Shown here: piece by piece, positions 51,689 to 60,368 of the stretch
How positions within the stretch are numbered: the first letter of the stretch is position 1
Layout of the letters: each line of letters begins with the position of its first letter
DNA from: a bacterium
GTDB taxonomy: Bacteria; Fidelibacterota; Marinisomatia; Marinisomatales; TCS55
Assembly (NCBI GenBank): GCA_004321715.1
Contig: SGYN01000003.1
Span: forward strand, 39,645 to 103,644
DNA length: 64,000 nucleotides
Direction: 5' to 3'
Made by a program: the position numbers and the translations under genes
The notes under the pieces: generated by a model
What the model was told of the DNA's origin: nothing
The model's input: only the letters and a program-made list of their open reading frames with translations
Databases searched by the model: none

Positions 51689-52531
51689 TTAGTTGTTTTC
51701 AATTTTTGGGTTTAGATAATCTCGCAAATCATCGCCAATTATATTAAAACAAAGAACTGTAAGTAGAATGAAAACCCCAGGAAAGACAACCACCCACCAA
51801 TGATAAAGAAATTGTGCTCGCGATGCTGTTATTAACAATCCCCATTCGGGCAAAGGTGGCTCTGCCCCTAGGCCTATAAAAGATAATCCGGCAACAGTCA
51901 AAATAGCATACCCAGCATCAATACTTCCCTGAACAATTACTGGGCTAATGCTGTTTGGTAAAATATGTTTTGTTACGATATGGAATAATGATCCGCCCAT
52001 ACTTTTTGATATCAGAACATAGTCGGAAGATTTTATTGTTATTGCCTGTGCGCGGGCAATTCTTACATACCAAGGAAACCAAGATATAGAAATTCCAACA
52101 ATTACACTGTTTAATGACCCCCCTAATGCAACAGCAATTACGATTGGTAAAACCAAAGGAGGAAACGAAAGAAACGCATCACATATTCGCATAATAACTT
52201 CATCTACTCTTTTTTCAGAAACGCCCGCAACAAGACCTAAGGGCACCCCAAGTGCAATTGACATGAAGACCACGCTGATGGCAACTCGAATGGATACTAG
52301 CCCTCCCCGGAGGGTTAATGTAAACATGTCTCTACCAGCGGCATCTGTTCCAAAAAAATGAGATAATGATGGCGCTTGGTTGTTTATTTCAAGATGCACT
52401 GCGCCCCTTAAATCATCGGAATAGGGAGATAAAAAAGGGATGAGCACAGCGAATAGAATGACTGTGGATAAAAACAATATAGAAACTATCGTAGTGTTTT
52501 TATGCTGAGCAAATATGAAAAAACTCTTCAT
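51689..52531 (-). CDS. Dipeptide-type ABC permease, DppC-like
   Basis: About 280 residues, six helices, with the DppC N-terminal pattern 'HFFGTDAAGRDMFTLTLRGG' and the EAA loop 'SKSMGGSLFHIVTKHILPN' before 'FIGLGAEPPLPEWG'. ATG 52531 (4 bases after dppB) is preferred over the track's TTG 52555, which lies inside dppB. It forms half of the inner-membrane channel of a peptide, nickel or opine-type importer. Confidence 0.92.
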   Translation of the reverse strand: MKSFFIFAQHKNTTIVSILFLSTVILFAVLIPFLSPYSDDLRGAVHLEINNQAPSLSHFFGTDAAGRDMFTLTLRGGLVSIRVAISVVFMSIALGVPLGLVAGVSEKRVDEVIMRICDAFLSFPPLVLPIVIAVALGGSLNSVIVGISISWFPWYVRIARAQAITIKSSDYVLISKSMGGSLFHIVTKHILPNSISPVIVQGSIDAGYAILTVAGLSFIGLGAEPPLPEWGLLITASRAQFLYHWWVVVFPGVFILLTVLCFNIIGDDLRDYLNPKIENN

Positions 52532-52535
52532 GTTA

Positions 52536-53546
52536 TCATATCGTTCTAGGGTCAATAATTAGATATAGCATATCAATCAAAAAATTTATCAACACATAAC
52601 TAATGGAATAAATTAATGTTAATCCAACGATTGCTGGAAAATCCCCTGTTAATATAGATAAAACACCAAATTGACCAAGGCCTGGCCAATCAAATATTGA
52701 TTCAATAAGGAATGTGCCACCAAGCATCATTCCATAGCTTAAACCCACAATAGTTGAAACAGGAACAAGCGTGTTCTTATACGCAGAGCCCACCACCGCC
52801 TGCTGTGGAGTAAAACCAAAGGATAATAATGTAGTAAAAAAGGGCTCTTTCATTGTATCTGCTAAAGAGGATTTAGATATTCTAATGATGATACCCATTA
52901 CCGCCACACTCATTGTTATCGCGGGTAAAAATATATAATGAAGAGCATTAATAAATAAAGTCCATTCGCCCGAAATAAGTGTATCAAACAATATAAAACC
53001 TGTGTGTATAATTAAATCAGCATTCATATATATATCGGTTGAAAATCTTCCTTGAAGAGGGAACCAACCAATCCAAGCAAAGAAAACAATTTGAAGAATC
53101 ATTCCTAACCAAAACACAGGTATAGCAAGACCCACATAGCCTAATCCTCGTATCAATATATCTAGGGTTGTGTTATTTTTTAATGCAGCAATTAATCCTA
53201 AAGGAAAAGCAATTAAAACAGAAAAAAACATGGAAACGCTGACTAGTTCAAATGTTGCAAAAAAACGGCTTGATAGCTCTGTTGTTATTGGCTGTTTTGT
53301 CCGCAATGATACCCCCAAATCACCCTGCAAAATATTTGTTATATAGTTAATATATTGTGTGCCCAAAGATTTATCCAGATTTAGATCTTTCCTCGCAACT
53401 TCTAATTGTTCTTCTGTTGGGTGTGACCCAACCCATAATGCGGTTGGGTCTCCAGGAAGCCAGTGAGCAATGAAAAAAGTGATTGTTGCTACAACAAAAA
53501 TCACCCCCGCCATCATAAGCAATCGTTGAAGAAAATATTTAATCAT
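52536..53546 (-). CDS. Dipeptide-type ABC permease, DppB-like
   Basis: A 336-residue permease with the DppB hallmarks: N-terminal helix 'FIAHWLPGDPTALWVG', 'LGTQYINYITNILQGDLGVS', 'SLADTMKEPFFTTLLSFG' (EAA loop) and 'LIESIFDWPGLGQFGVLSIL'. It overlaps the binding-protein gene by 8 bases. It pairs with the DppC-like permease encoded next. Confidence 0.93.
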   Translation of the reverse strand: MIKYFLQRLLMMAGVIFVVATITFFIAHWLPGDPTALWVGSHPTEEQLEVARKDLNLDKSLGTQYINYITNILQGDLGVSLRTKQPITTELSSRFFATFELVSVSMFFSVLIAFPLGLIAALKNNTTLDILIRGLGYVGLAIPVFWLGMILQIVFFAWIGWFPLQGRFSTDIYMNADLIIHTGFILFDTLISGEWTLFINALHYIFLPAITMSVAVMGIIIRISKSSLADTMKEPFFTTLLSFGFTPQQAVVGSAYKNTLVPVSTIVGLSYGMMLGGTFLIESIFDWPGLGQFGVLSILTGDFPAIVGLTLIYSISYVLINFLIDMLYLIIDPRTI

Positions 53547-55089
53547 TTTCTCTTTGCAGATTATAGACTAGAAGGGTGGAGTATGCTGGGTTTGCCCTAA
53601 GTCCCTGGATGTCTGATCTAGAAACCGATTGAACGCTCAAGTCTGATGCGGGAATAACCACACAATCATCAATTAGTTTTTCTTGAATTGCTTTATAGTG
53701 CTTTTTTGCTATTTGCGGGTTTGTCGCCTCCTGTTCCCAGGCTATGGCTATTAATGAGTCCACTTCTGGGTTGCTATAATAAGATAAATTAAATAACGGG
53801 TTTTGCTGCGTTTCATATAAACCAAAGAACCAATCTGATGGGGATGCATATGTTGGCCACCATGCCATAGATATAATATTTGGCGCAGTTTGTAAATTTT
53901 TTGCTTTTTCCCAATTTGTTGACCACAACCCTGGTTTAAGTTTTGTGTTTATACCAACTTTTCTCAAATTATCAAACATGGTTAGTGCGGTCAATCGATA
54001 CTCTTCAGAAGTAGAAACATAGGAAAGGTCAATGTTGATCTCTTTGTTTGATAAACCTGATTGTTTTATGTATTTATTAGACTTTTCTAAGTCAAAGCTT
54101 ATGAGATTATCCGGGGCAACAAATAAAGGGGTGTTTGATGGAATCAGTCCAGTTGGCTCACGGCCTAAGTCACGATAGATATATTGATTGATTTTTTTTC
54201 GATCAAAAGCAGCCGCAATTGCTCTTCGAATAAAGACATTATCGGTAGGGTGCTTCTTCGTATTTAATAAATAAAAATGATTAATCCATGCTGGGAAAAA
54301 AGAAACGCGAACACCGTCTGTCTCCTTTAGTTTTTTTAGGAGCTGATTTGGTATGAGAACGGCATAATCTGCCAGTCCGCTTTCAATCATTTGTAATCTT
54401 GTAGAAGATTCAGATACAACTCGAATTTGTATCGTTTCAAAATAATGTGTCTGCTCCCACCCTCTCCAATATTTATTGTTTCGAGCAAGTTCAATCTGAT
54501 GGTTTCTCTGCCAGCTCTTAAATTTATAGGGGCCGGTTCCTGCAACGTATCCTCTTGAAATTGAATCGCCAGACATGTTTTTTGTAGCCGGCGAATACAT
54601 CCACGCGCCATATTGAGAGCTTACAATTCTATCTAAAGGAACTGCTTTATCTAAGATAAATGTAACGCGATGCTCCTCGTCAACGCGTACTTCCTTTACA
54701 TTTGACCATATATAACTTGCGCCCAGATAGCGTGATTTGTTTCTATCTACTACATACTTTACTGCATCTGCATTAAAGCGTTGACCATCATGAAAATAAA
54801 CATTTTTTCTTAATTCAAATGTCCAAAGAAGACCATCATCTGATTTTGTGTAAGATGTTGCAAGACCCGGTGTCATCTTATGCTCCTCTCCAGAAGCATC
54901 CATCCAAAGCAATGGTTCGTACATGTTTGACATGGGTAATACTTCTAAAGAATATGCTGTTGCAGGATCCCAATCCGTCACATCATCATATGTTGCAATA
55001 ACAAACACATCTCTATTTTTTTTAATTTCTGATGTGCATGACATATTAAAGATCAAGGAGAAAAACATTAAGTACTTGATCCAAATCAT
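53539..55089 (-). CDS. Dipeptide-type ABC importer substrate-binding lipoprotein
   Basis: A 516-residue SBP_bac_5 protein, anchored by the lipoprotein signal 'FSLIFNMSCTS' (Cys about 18). Family segments: 'VTDWDPATAYSLEVLPMSNM', 'WTFELRKNVYFHDGQRFNAD', 'GTGPYKFKSWQRNH' and 'RRAIAAAFDRKKINQ'-like 'IRRAIAAAFDRKKIN'. ATG 55089 is preferred over TTG 55092. Ligands of this family range from peptides and nickel to glutathione and opines; not decidable here, although the linked amidase suggests an amide-bearing compound. First gene of the importer operon. Confidence 0.92.
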   Translation of the reverse strand: MIWIKYLMFFSLIFNMSCTSEIKKNRDVFVIATYDDVTDWDPATAYSLEVLPMSNMYEPLLWMDASGEEHKMTPGLATSYTKSDDGLLWTFELRKNVYFHDGQRFNADAVKYVVDRNKSRYLGASYIWSNVKEVRVDEEHRVTFILDKAVPLDRIVSSQYGAWMYSPATKNMSGDSISRGYVAGTGPYKFKSWQRNHQIELARNNKYWRGWEQTHYFETIQIRVVSESSTRLQMIESGLADYAVLIPNQLLKKLKETDGVRVSFFPAWINHFYLLNTKKHPTDNVFIRRAIAAAFDRKKINQYIYRDLGREPTGLIPSNTPLFVAPDNLISFDLEKSNKYIKQSGLSNKEINIDLSYVSTSEEYRLTALTMFDNLRKVGINTKLKPGLWSTNWEKAKNLQTAPNIISMAWWPTYASPSDWFFGLYETQQNPLFNLSYYSNPEVDSLIAIAWEQEATNPQIAKKHYKAIQEKLIDDCVVIPASDLSVQSVSRSDIQGLRANPAYSTLLVYNLQREND

Positions 55090-55149
55090 CAATCTGTTCC
55101 AAAGATTAATTGAATAGTACCTATAAAAAACATAGCTGCTGATAAAATA

Positions 55150-56826
55150 TTAACGGTTAAGAATCATCTTTTGTGTTAATATATCGCTTTCGCTTGTTAA
55201 GCGACAAAAATAGATACCACTTGGAGCTATGGCTCCTGAGTTATCTACTCCTGTCCATTGAACGTTGTGGCTTCCTGCTCGTTGTAACCCCTTATGTATT
55301 GTAAATACTTCTTTTCCCAATAAATCATATATGGCCAAATAAATATTTTCTGTTTTACTCAGCGAATAATGAAACTGGGTTTGTGGGTTAAAAGGATTTG
55401 GGTAGTTTTGGTCTAAGGAAGCTGATGTCGGGATAACGGCTTTTATATTATCTATTGCAAGCTCAGAAGATCCATCGTGCTCCAAAAAGTAAATGTGCGG
55501 CTTATCGGAACCAAGTCCTGCAGAAGTAAATATAATATCTCCTTGATTATCATTGTCAATATCTCCTGCAAATAATTTAGCTACTCGAACCTTGCCTTGG
55601 TCTGTGCCGCTTGTAAAATCATCCGTGGTGTCATCCATAAAAATTATATGTTCTATAAAGCTTGAATCGGATAGGGGATTGTCTCCAACAAACTCCCAGT
55701 CGTAAACAGCTTCATTATAATGACCTGCTAAGTATAGATTTGGTTTTCCATCCATATCTGCATCACCTGTGTTTATTTGCCTTAACCCACCTTGGTAGTG
55801 TTTAAAATAATGAAAGTTCGAAAATGTAAGTTGGCTAACGTTGTCATTTCCTTCAATAGCATAAAAATAACCAGGGGTTAATAGTTCTCCTGTTAGTGAG
55901 TTTGTACCAGATGTAACAGCGTATAGTTCATTTGTGTTATTTCCATCAAGATTTGCCATAATAATACTTTGATTTCCTCTTTCATTTACTTCGTTACTCA
56001 CGTAGAAATCCGTTTGATACGCATATAGGTCTTCCGAACCAATGTTTTCATAAACGATTAAACGATAATACTCATAGGCTATGGTATAAATTTCCATGAG
56101 TCCGTCTTGATCTAAATCGTTTACATAAATATTATACCCGCTCCAGTTTGTTGTTATTGGATCTGTATATTCTATATGCCATATGGCGGAATCTAGGTTG
56201 CTGTTTTCCAACTCAAATATCATAAAATGACTGCTACCTGTAGTTCCCCATGGTCCATTCATTATTGATACGATAACTTCCTGGTTTGCGTCACCATCTA
56301 ATTCCGCTGCCACTATCTGCCCGGCTTCCCAAACGCTGTCCAACCCCATGTCCCATGTGGCTGTAGGCATATACGGAAACAAAAGAGAATCCGCATTCCA
56401 TTCAAAAATTTGCAACCCTTGACCGCCGGAAACGCCTGGCTCAGTATCGGCTAACACTAGAATTTCTGGGTTACTGTCTCCATCCACATCCCCAACTGTG
56501 ACGCTAGAATAATTATCAAAGGAACAACTTAGATCACCAAAATAATAGTACCACTGTAACGCAATGGTATCATCTTCTGTCGCTTCAAAATGATACACGC
56601 CATTGCAAAAGGTTCCTGTATAGCTGCTAGTTACTATAAAATCACCAAACCCATCGTTATCAAAATCGTATGGCCCAACCATACTCCAGGGGGGGCCATC
56701 TGGGTGTATGCCGCCGCTGCCCCATGGCAAATCGGTCCACTTTACCGAAAAAGCGCTGTCTATTTCCGCTCCGGTAATTATTGTAAAGCTTAAACAAGTT
56801 ATGATTGTATTAATATATATTCTCAT
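55150..56826 (-). CDS. Secreted FG-GAP/VCBS protein with sorting tail
   Basis: A 558-residue exported protein (signal ends 'IITGAEIDS'). The body contains FG-GAP/VCBS propeller repeats with calcium loops 'DFDNDGFGD', 'DVDGDSNPE', 'DLDQDGLME', 'DADMDGKPN' and 'DIDNDNQGD'. The last 85 residues form a FlgD-like sorting domain with 'NYPNPFNPQTQFHY' and 'ITLAIYDLLGKEVF'-type strands, ending 'TQKMILNR'. Unlike the CRTAC1-like proteins it has no ASPIC/UnbV domain. It probably reaches the cell surface through a type IX-like system. Function unknown. Confidence 0.83.
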   Translation of the reverse strand: MRIYINTIITCLSFTIITGAEIDSAFSVKWTDLPWGSGGIHPDGPPWSMVGPYDFDNDGFGDFIVTSSYTGTFCNGVYHFEATEDDTIALQWYYYFGDLSCSFDNYSSVTVGDVDGDSNPEILVLADTEPGVSGGQGLQIFEWNADSLLFPYMPTATWDMGLDSVWEAGQIVAAELDGDANQEVIVSIMNGPWGTTGSSHFMIFELENSNLDSAIWHIEYTDPITTNWSGYNIYVNDLDQDGLMEIYTIAYEYYRLIVYENIGSEDLYAYQTDFYVSNEVNERGNQSIIMANLDGNNTNELYAVTSGTNSLTGELLTPGYFYAIEGNDNVSQLTFSNFHYFKHYQGGLRQINTGDADMDGKPNLYLAGHYNEAVYDWEFVGDNPLSDSSFIEHIIFMDDTTDDFTSGTDQGKVRVAKLFAGDIDNDNQGDIIFTSAGLGSDKPHIYFLEHDGSSELAIDNIKAVIPTSASLDQNYPNPFNPQTQFHYSLSKTENIYLAIYDLLGKEVFTIHKGLQRAGSHNVQWTGVDNSGAIAPSGIYFCRLTSESDILTQKMILNR

Positions 56827-56908
56827 CGAGCTACCCCTCTAAAATGTTAAGAAAATATCAGGTTTATACTATTCGTGCTTTTAATTTACATTATCCAATT
56901 AATTAATC

Positions 56909-58336
56909 ATGAATATAGTTAAACACCCAAATTTATTATTCGCAATAATCTTCTCTGCAACAATTGTTGCTCAAAGCCCTTTTTTGGAGTCGTTACCGTA
57001 CGCACCTCCTGATTTTCAACAATATCCAATAAGGCATCACACGGATCATAATTACCCAACACAAACCCCTAATGGGGTCAATGCAAGATTTGATGGACGT
57101 ATTTTTACAAACAACATTGTGGCCTTCGATTGCCCTGCCGGTGTTTCTTGTTATGATGGTCATGCGGGAAATGATTATCATATGCCAATGAATACGCCAA
57201 TCCTAGCAGCAGCTGATGGCTATGTCGTATGGTCTTCATTTTCTCCTGGGGCGGACCCCTGCCCAGGAGGTATATCTCCTAATGGTGACACTGGTATTAT
57301 CATTATTTATCACTACAATGATTACTTTACTTGTTATCTTCACCTGAACCCTCCATTAAATGTTTTGGTTGGGGAAACAGTTGCGGCAGGAGATACTATT
57401 GGATTTAATGGGATGACCGGTTGTGCAACCTCCCCTCATTTGCATTTTGAAGTAAGAAAAGAAAATTACTTCTTTGATCAACAGCTGCCTTGGGTTGTTG
57501 ACCCTTATGGATGGTGGGGCGATTACGAAGATCCAATTCGTAGCTTGCGAGGCTTTGAAAATGAATGGCTATGGAAATCGGGGTGGATTATCGATGATGG
57601 GGATGTTGCCTTTCAACGGTTTCATGGGCCAAACTGGAGCTACCTAGATATTGGGTATAATGATGATTCGTGGACTGTTCCAATTTCTTCTGATGAAGAA
57701 AACAGCGCACATTATGCTATATGGGTTCCGGAACTTGTAGATAGCGGTGAGTATAATATTGATGTGTTTATTCCAAATATTTCTGATTTAACAACTGCGG
57801 CACAATATGAAATTATTATAAAGGATAGCTCTGGTATAAATACTAAAAACATTGTAACCGTTGACCAAACAAGTAGTTCGGGTGGTTTCACAACCATTGC
57901 GACACTAGATCTTCCGGCTGGTTCAAACTGTGCTGTTATTCTTCGGGATGTGGTGGGCCCTCAGTCAACGGGGCTATATGTATCTTTTGATGCTGTTCGT
58001 TTTATAAACAATCAACAGCTGGAAATCAATAATGAAAGTAGTTCGTCAATCATTCCTAATAGCCTTGTTGTATATCCGTCTTATCCAAACCCTTTTAATT
58101 CTAACACTACAATTCTCTATGAAGTTTTTGATCAAAACGTAATAGAGATGTCTATTTTTGATATATCGGGTAATCATGTTAATACCCTAATAAATGAATT
58201 GAAACCTCCTGGAAAACATTCTTTTTCATGGAATGGCGAGGATAACAATAATCAGATTGTTCCATCTGGTTTATACTATTGTGTTGTTACAGCAAGCGGG
58301 TTCCGAGACGTCCAGAAAATTATTTTATTGAAATAA
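56909..58336 (+). CDS. Secreted M23-type peptidase with golvesin-like and sorting domains
   Basis: A 475-residue exported protein (signal ends 'ATIVAQ'). The M23/LytM peptidase domain (about residues 45-215) retains the zinc ligands His and Asp in 'GHAGNDYHMP' and His-x-His in 'SPHLHFEVRK'. Residues about 230-375 form a beta-sandwich ending 'SFDAVRFI', typical of the golvesin/xanthan-lyase C-terminal type. The tail 'SYPNPFNSNTTILY' to 'VQKIILLK' is a FlgD-like sorting domain. M23 enzymes cut peptidoglycan cross-bridges or other Gly-rich peptides; export suggests action on walls of other cells or on surface proteins. Converges on the GH5 gene with 4 bases between stops. Confidence 0.88.
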   Translation: MNIVKHPNLLFAIIFSATIVAQSPFLESLPYAPPDFQQYPIRHHTDHNYPTQTPNGVNARFDGRIFTNNIVAFDCPAGVSCYDGHAGNDYHMPMNTPILAAADGYVVWSSFSPGADPCPGGISPNGDTGIIIIYHYNDYFTCYLHLNPPLNVLVGETVAAGDTIGFNGMTGCATSPHLHFEVRKENYFFDQQLPWVVDPYGWWGDYEDPIRSLRGFENEWLWKSGWIIDDGDVAFQRFHGPNWSYLDIGYNDDSWTVPISSDEENSAHYAIWVPELVDSGEYNIDVFIPNISDLTTAAQYEIIIKDSSGINTKNIVTVDQTSSSGGFTTIATLDLPAGSNCAVILRDVVGPQSTGLYVSFDAVRFINNQQLEINNESSSSIIPNSLVVYPSYPNPFNSNTTILYEVFDQNVIEMSIFDISGNHVNTLINELKPPGKHSFSWNGEDNNNQIVPSGLYYCVVTASGFRDVQKIILLK

Positions 58337-58340
58337 CGCT

Positions 58341-60338
58341 TTATTTTATCAATAGCATTTTTCCAGATCTTGTTAATAAATCTGTTTTTAATTGATAGAT
58401 GTAAACACCAGAGCTTGCAGCTTTATATTTATAATCATTTCCATTCCAAGATACTTCCATTTTCCCTGGTGGAAAATTTCCATTAATTAATTGTTTTACA
58501 AGCTGCCCTCTATAATTATAAATCGCTAGGGTTCCTTTTGTTTCTTCAGGGATGCTTAGATATATTATTGTTTCAAATGCAAATGGGTTTGGGTAATTGC
58601 CATAGTTTTCATCTTCTGTCTGGGGTTTACCCAAAAATGTAAAATGTATGTCCTTAATGTTAAATTCTTCATCAATCACATTTAGCTGCAATGTGCTCTT
58701 TCCTTGTTCAATATAGTGCTCTGCTACAGTTACATCTTGCCAGGATCGCCATCCGCCAGTGTTTGGAACAGTAACAATTTCTCCTATCCTTGAATTATCA
58801 TATAACAGCTCGAGCTCTCCTCCGTACACGTTGGAAGCTATTCGTATACTAATTTTATACATGCCAGTCGAATCTGCGTGAACTGTATATTTTGTCCATT
58901 CATTATCCATTGTCCAGCCAATAGCGTATTCCGATCCAACATTGTCACTGGTTTTTAAAATATCTACCCCATCGTTTCGGTATGTCCACCCTGAATTCCA
59001 CGCTTTGGAATCCCCACTAAATTTATTGGCATCTTCAAATATTTCATCTTGATATGCTACTCCATTCATTCCAATATCAAAATCTGTTGCTGACACCATT
59101 CCTGGTAAACGGTGTTCCGTAAAAGGTTTTGATGTAGAAGAGAAATCGGGGTCATTAAATGCAGCCAACAAACCAGCGTTAGGAACACAATTTTCAAACT
59201 TATACGCTTCCGCCAACTGCTGTAGTCCAGACTGTGCTTTTTCTACTGATGGTTTTGGACCCAGATTGCTCCAGTGTTTAAGAATAGATGTAAAATCTTC
59301 TGGGGGCTCAATTCCCATCAAAGTAGAAATACTTCCGTTGTGTTTAAAATTCCACCAACTCCAACCAATATTGTTGTCTTCAAATAATTTAATTTTATGA
59401 TATGCCCAATGGTTTGAGTTTTCTCCTACCTCTCCAACCCATAGGGGAACATTGTAGGCTGCGCTCATGTTTGTATATTGACTAACCCAAGCAGTTTGCG
59501 TGCTGGGACCAATATAATGGTGAAAACTATATGACATATTATCATCAAAAGGAGGAGTTAGATTTGCAAAGTCATTTGCATACCAATTGCCTTCGATGAA
59601 AATGATGTGATTTTGATCAACAGATCGTATGGAGTCAACTATCTCAATGTAATATTCTCTAAAATCTAGAGAAGTAAAGTCTGCTTCAAGAACTGGTTCA
59701 TTTAATAAATCATAGCCCCCTATCCATTGAGACTCAGAATAATAATCTGCAATGTATTTCCAAATAGCTACGGTCCAATCCCGGTTATATTTGTGTACCC
59801 ACAGACCGGCCTCATCTCCGTTACCATCAGAAAAATCATTTCTGTTTTGACCGCCAGGGGCACAATGCATATCCAAAATAAGATAAATTCCATTATTAGA
59901 ACACCACTCAAGGACTGGGTCAATAATATCAAAACCATCATTGATAAACGTATTGGTGTCAGTAGAAAAAAATTTGTAGTGAAAGGGAACGCGTAATGAA
60001 TTAAACCCCCATTCAGATAGCTGTACGATATCTTCTTCCGTAATATATGTTGAATAATAGTTTTGATAAAAAGCGCTCGTTGCGCTATCGCCCACCAAAC
60101 TTATTATTTGATTCTCTATTTCCGTTGTGGACCCATAAAAGCCGCTTGTGTTCCACATATACCCTTCTTGTACAAGCCAACCACCCAGCCCAAAACCTCG
60201 AAGCTGAACCGTGTCTCCACTAGTGCTTACAAATACCCGACCGGATGTTGCTAGATATGCATATATAAAGTTGGGCGCACAAAGCGAAAACAGAAATATA
60301 GTTGTATATATGTAAGGGCGATAAATGCACTTTTTCAT
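58341..60338 (-). CDS. Secreted GH5 glycoside hydrolase with CBM-like and sorting domains
   Basis: A 665-residue exported protein (signal ends 'NFIYAY'). The GH5 catalytic barrel (about residues 30-370) has 'LRGFGLGGWLVQEGYMW', 'WGFNSLRVPFHY', 'DMHCAPGGQN', the acid/base Glu in 'YDLLNEPVLE' and the nucleophile Glu in 'PLWVGEVGENS'. The layout resembles exo-beta-1,3-glucanase/cellulase-type GH5. Residues about 425-575 are a CBM6-like beta-sandwich ('WTKYTVHADSTGMYKISIRI'). The C-terminus 'NYPNPFAFETIIYL' to 'SGKMLLIK' is a sorting domain. A 12-bp inverted repeat brackets its start codon. Substrate is a beta-glucan by inference. Confidence 0.88.
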   Translation of the reverse strand: MKKCIYRPYIYTTIFLFSLCAPNFIYAYLATSGRVFVSTSGDTVQLRGFGLGGWLVQEGYMWNTSGFYGSTTEIENQIISLVGDSATSAFYQNYYSTYITEEDIVQLSEWGFNSLRVPFHYKFFSTDTNTFINDGFDIIDPVLEWCSNNGIYLILDMHCAPGGQNRNDFSDGNGDEAGLWVHKYNRDWTVAIWKYIADYYSESQWIGGYDLLNEPVLEADFTSLDFREYYIEIVDSIRSVDQNHIIFIEGNWYANDFANLTPPFDDNMSYSFHHYIGPSTQTAWVSQYTNMSAAYNVPLWVGEVGENSNHWAYHKIKLFEDNNIGWSWWNFKHNGSISTLMGIEPPEDFTSILKHWSNLGPKPSVEKAQSGLQQLAEAYKFENCVPNAGLLAAFNDPDFSSTSKPFTEHRLPGMVSATDFDIGMNGVAYQDEIFEDANKFSGDSKAWNSGWTYRNDGVDILKTSDNVGSEYAIGWTMDNEWTKYTVHADSTGMYKISIRIASNVYGGELELLYDNSRIGEIVTVPNTGGWRSWQDVTVAEHYIEQGKSTLQLNVIDEEFNIKDIHFTFLGKPQTEDENYGNYPNPFAFETIIYLSIPEETKGTLAIYNYRGQLVKQLINGNFPPGKMEVSWNGNDYKYKAASSGVYIYQLKTDLLTRSGKMLLIK

Positions 60339-60358
60339 AATAAATAATTTATCGCCCT
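60315..60358 (-). promoter_or_regulatory. Stem-loop enclosing the GH5 start codon
   Basis: Exact 12-base arms AGGGCGATAAAT (60315-60326) and ATTTATCGCCCT (60347-60358) with a 20-base loop. In the mRNA the ATG (60338-60336) lies in the loop, and the arms cover the leader and codons 4-8. No good Shine-Dalgarno lies outside it. It may control translation, or act as a processing hairpin between this gene and the upstream FN3 gene. Confidence 0.6.
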
Positions 60359-60368
60359 AATATATAAT

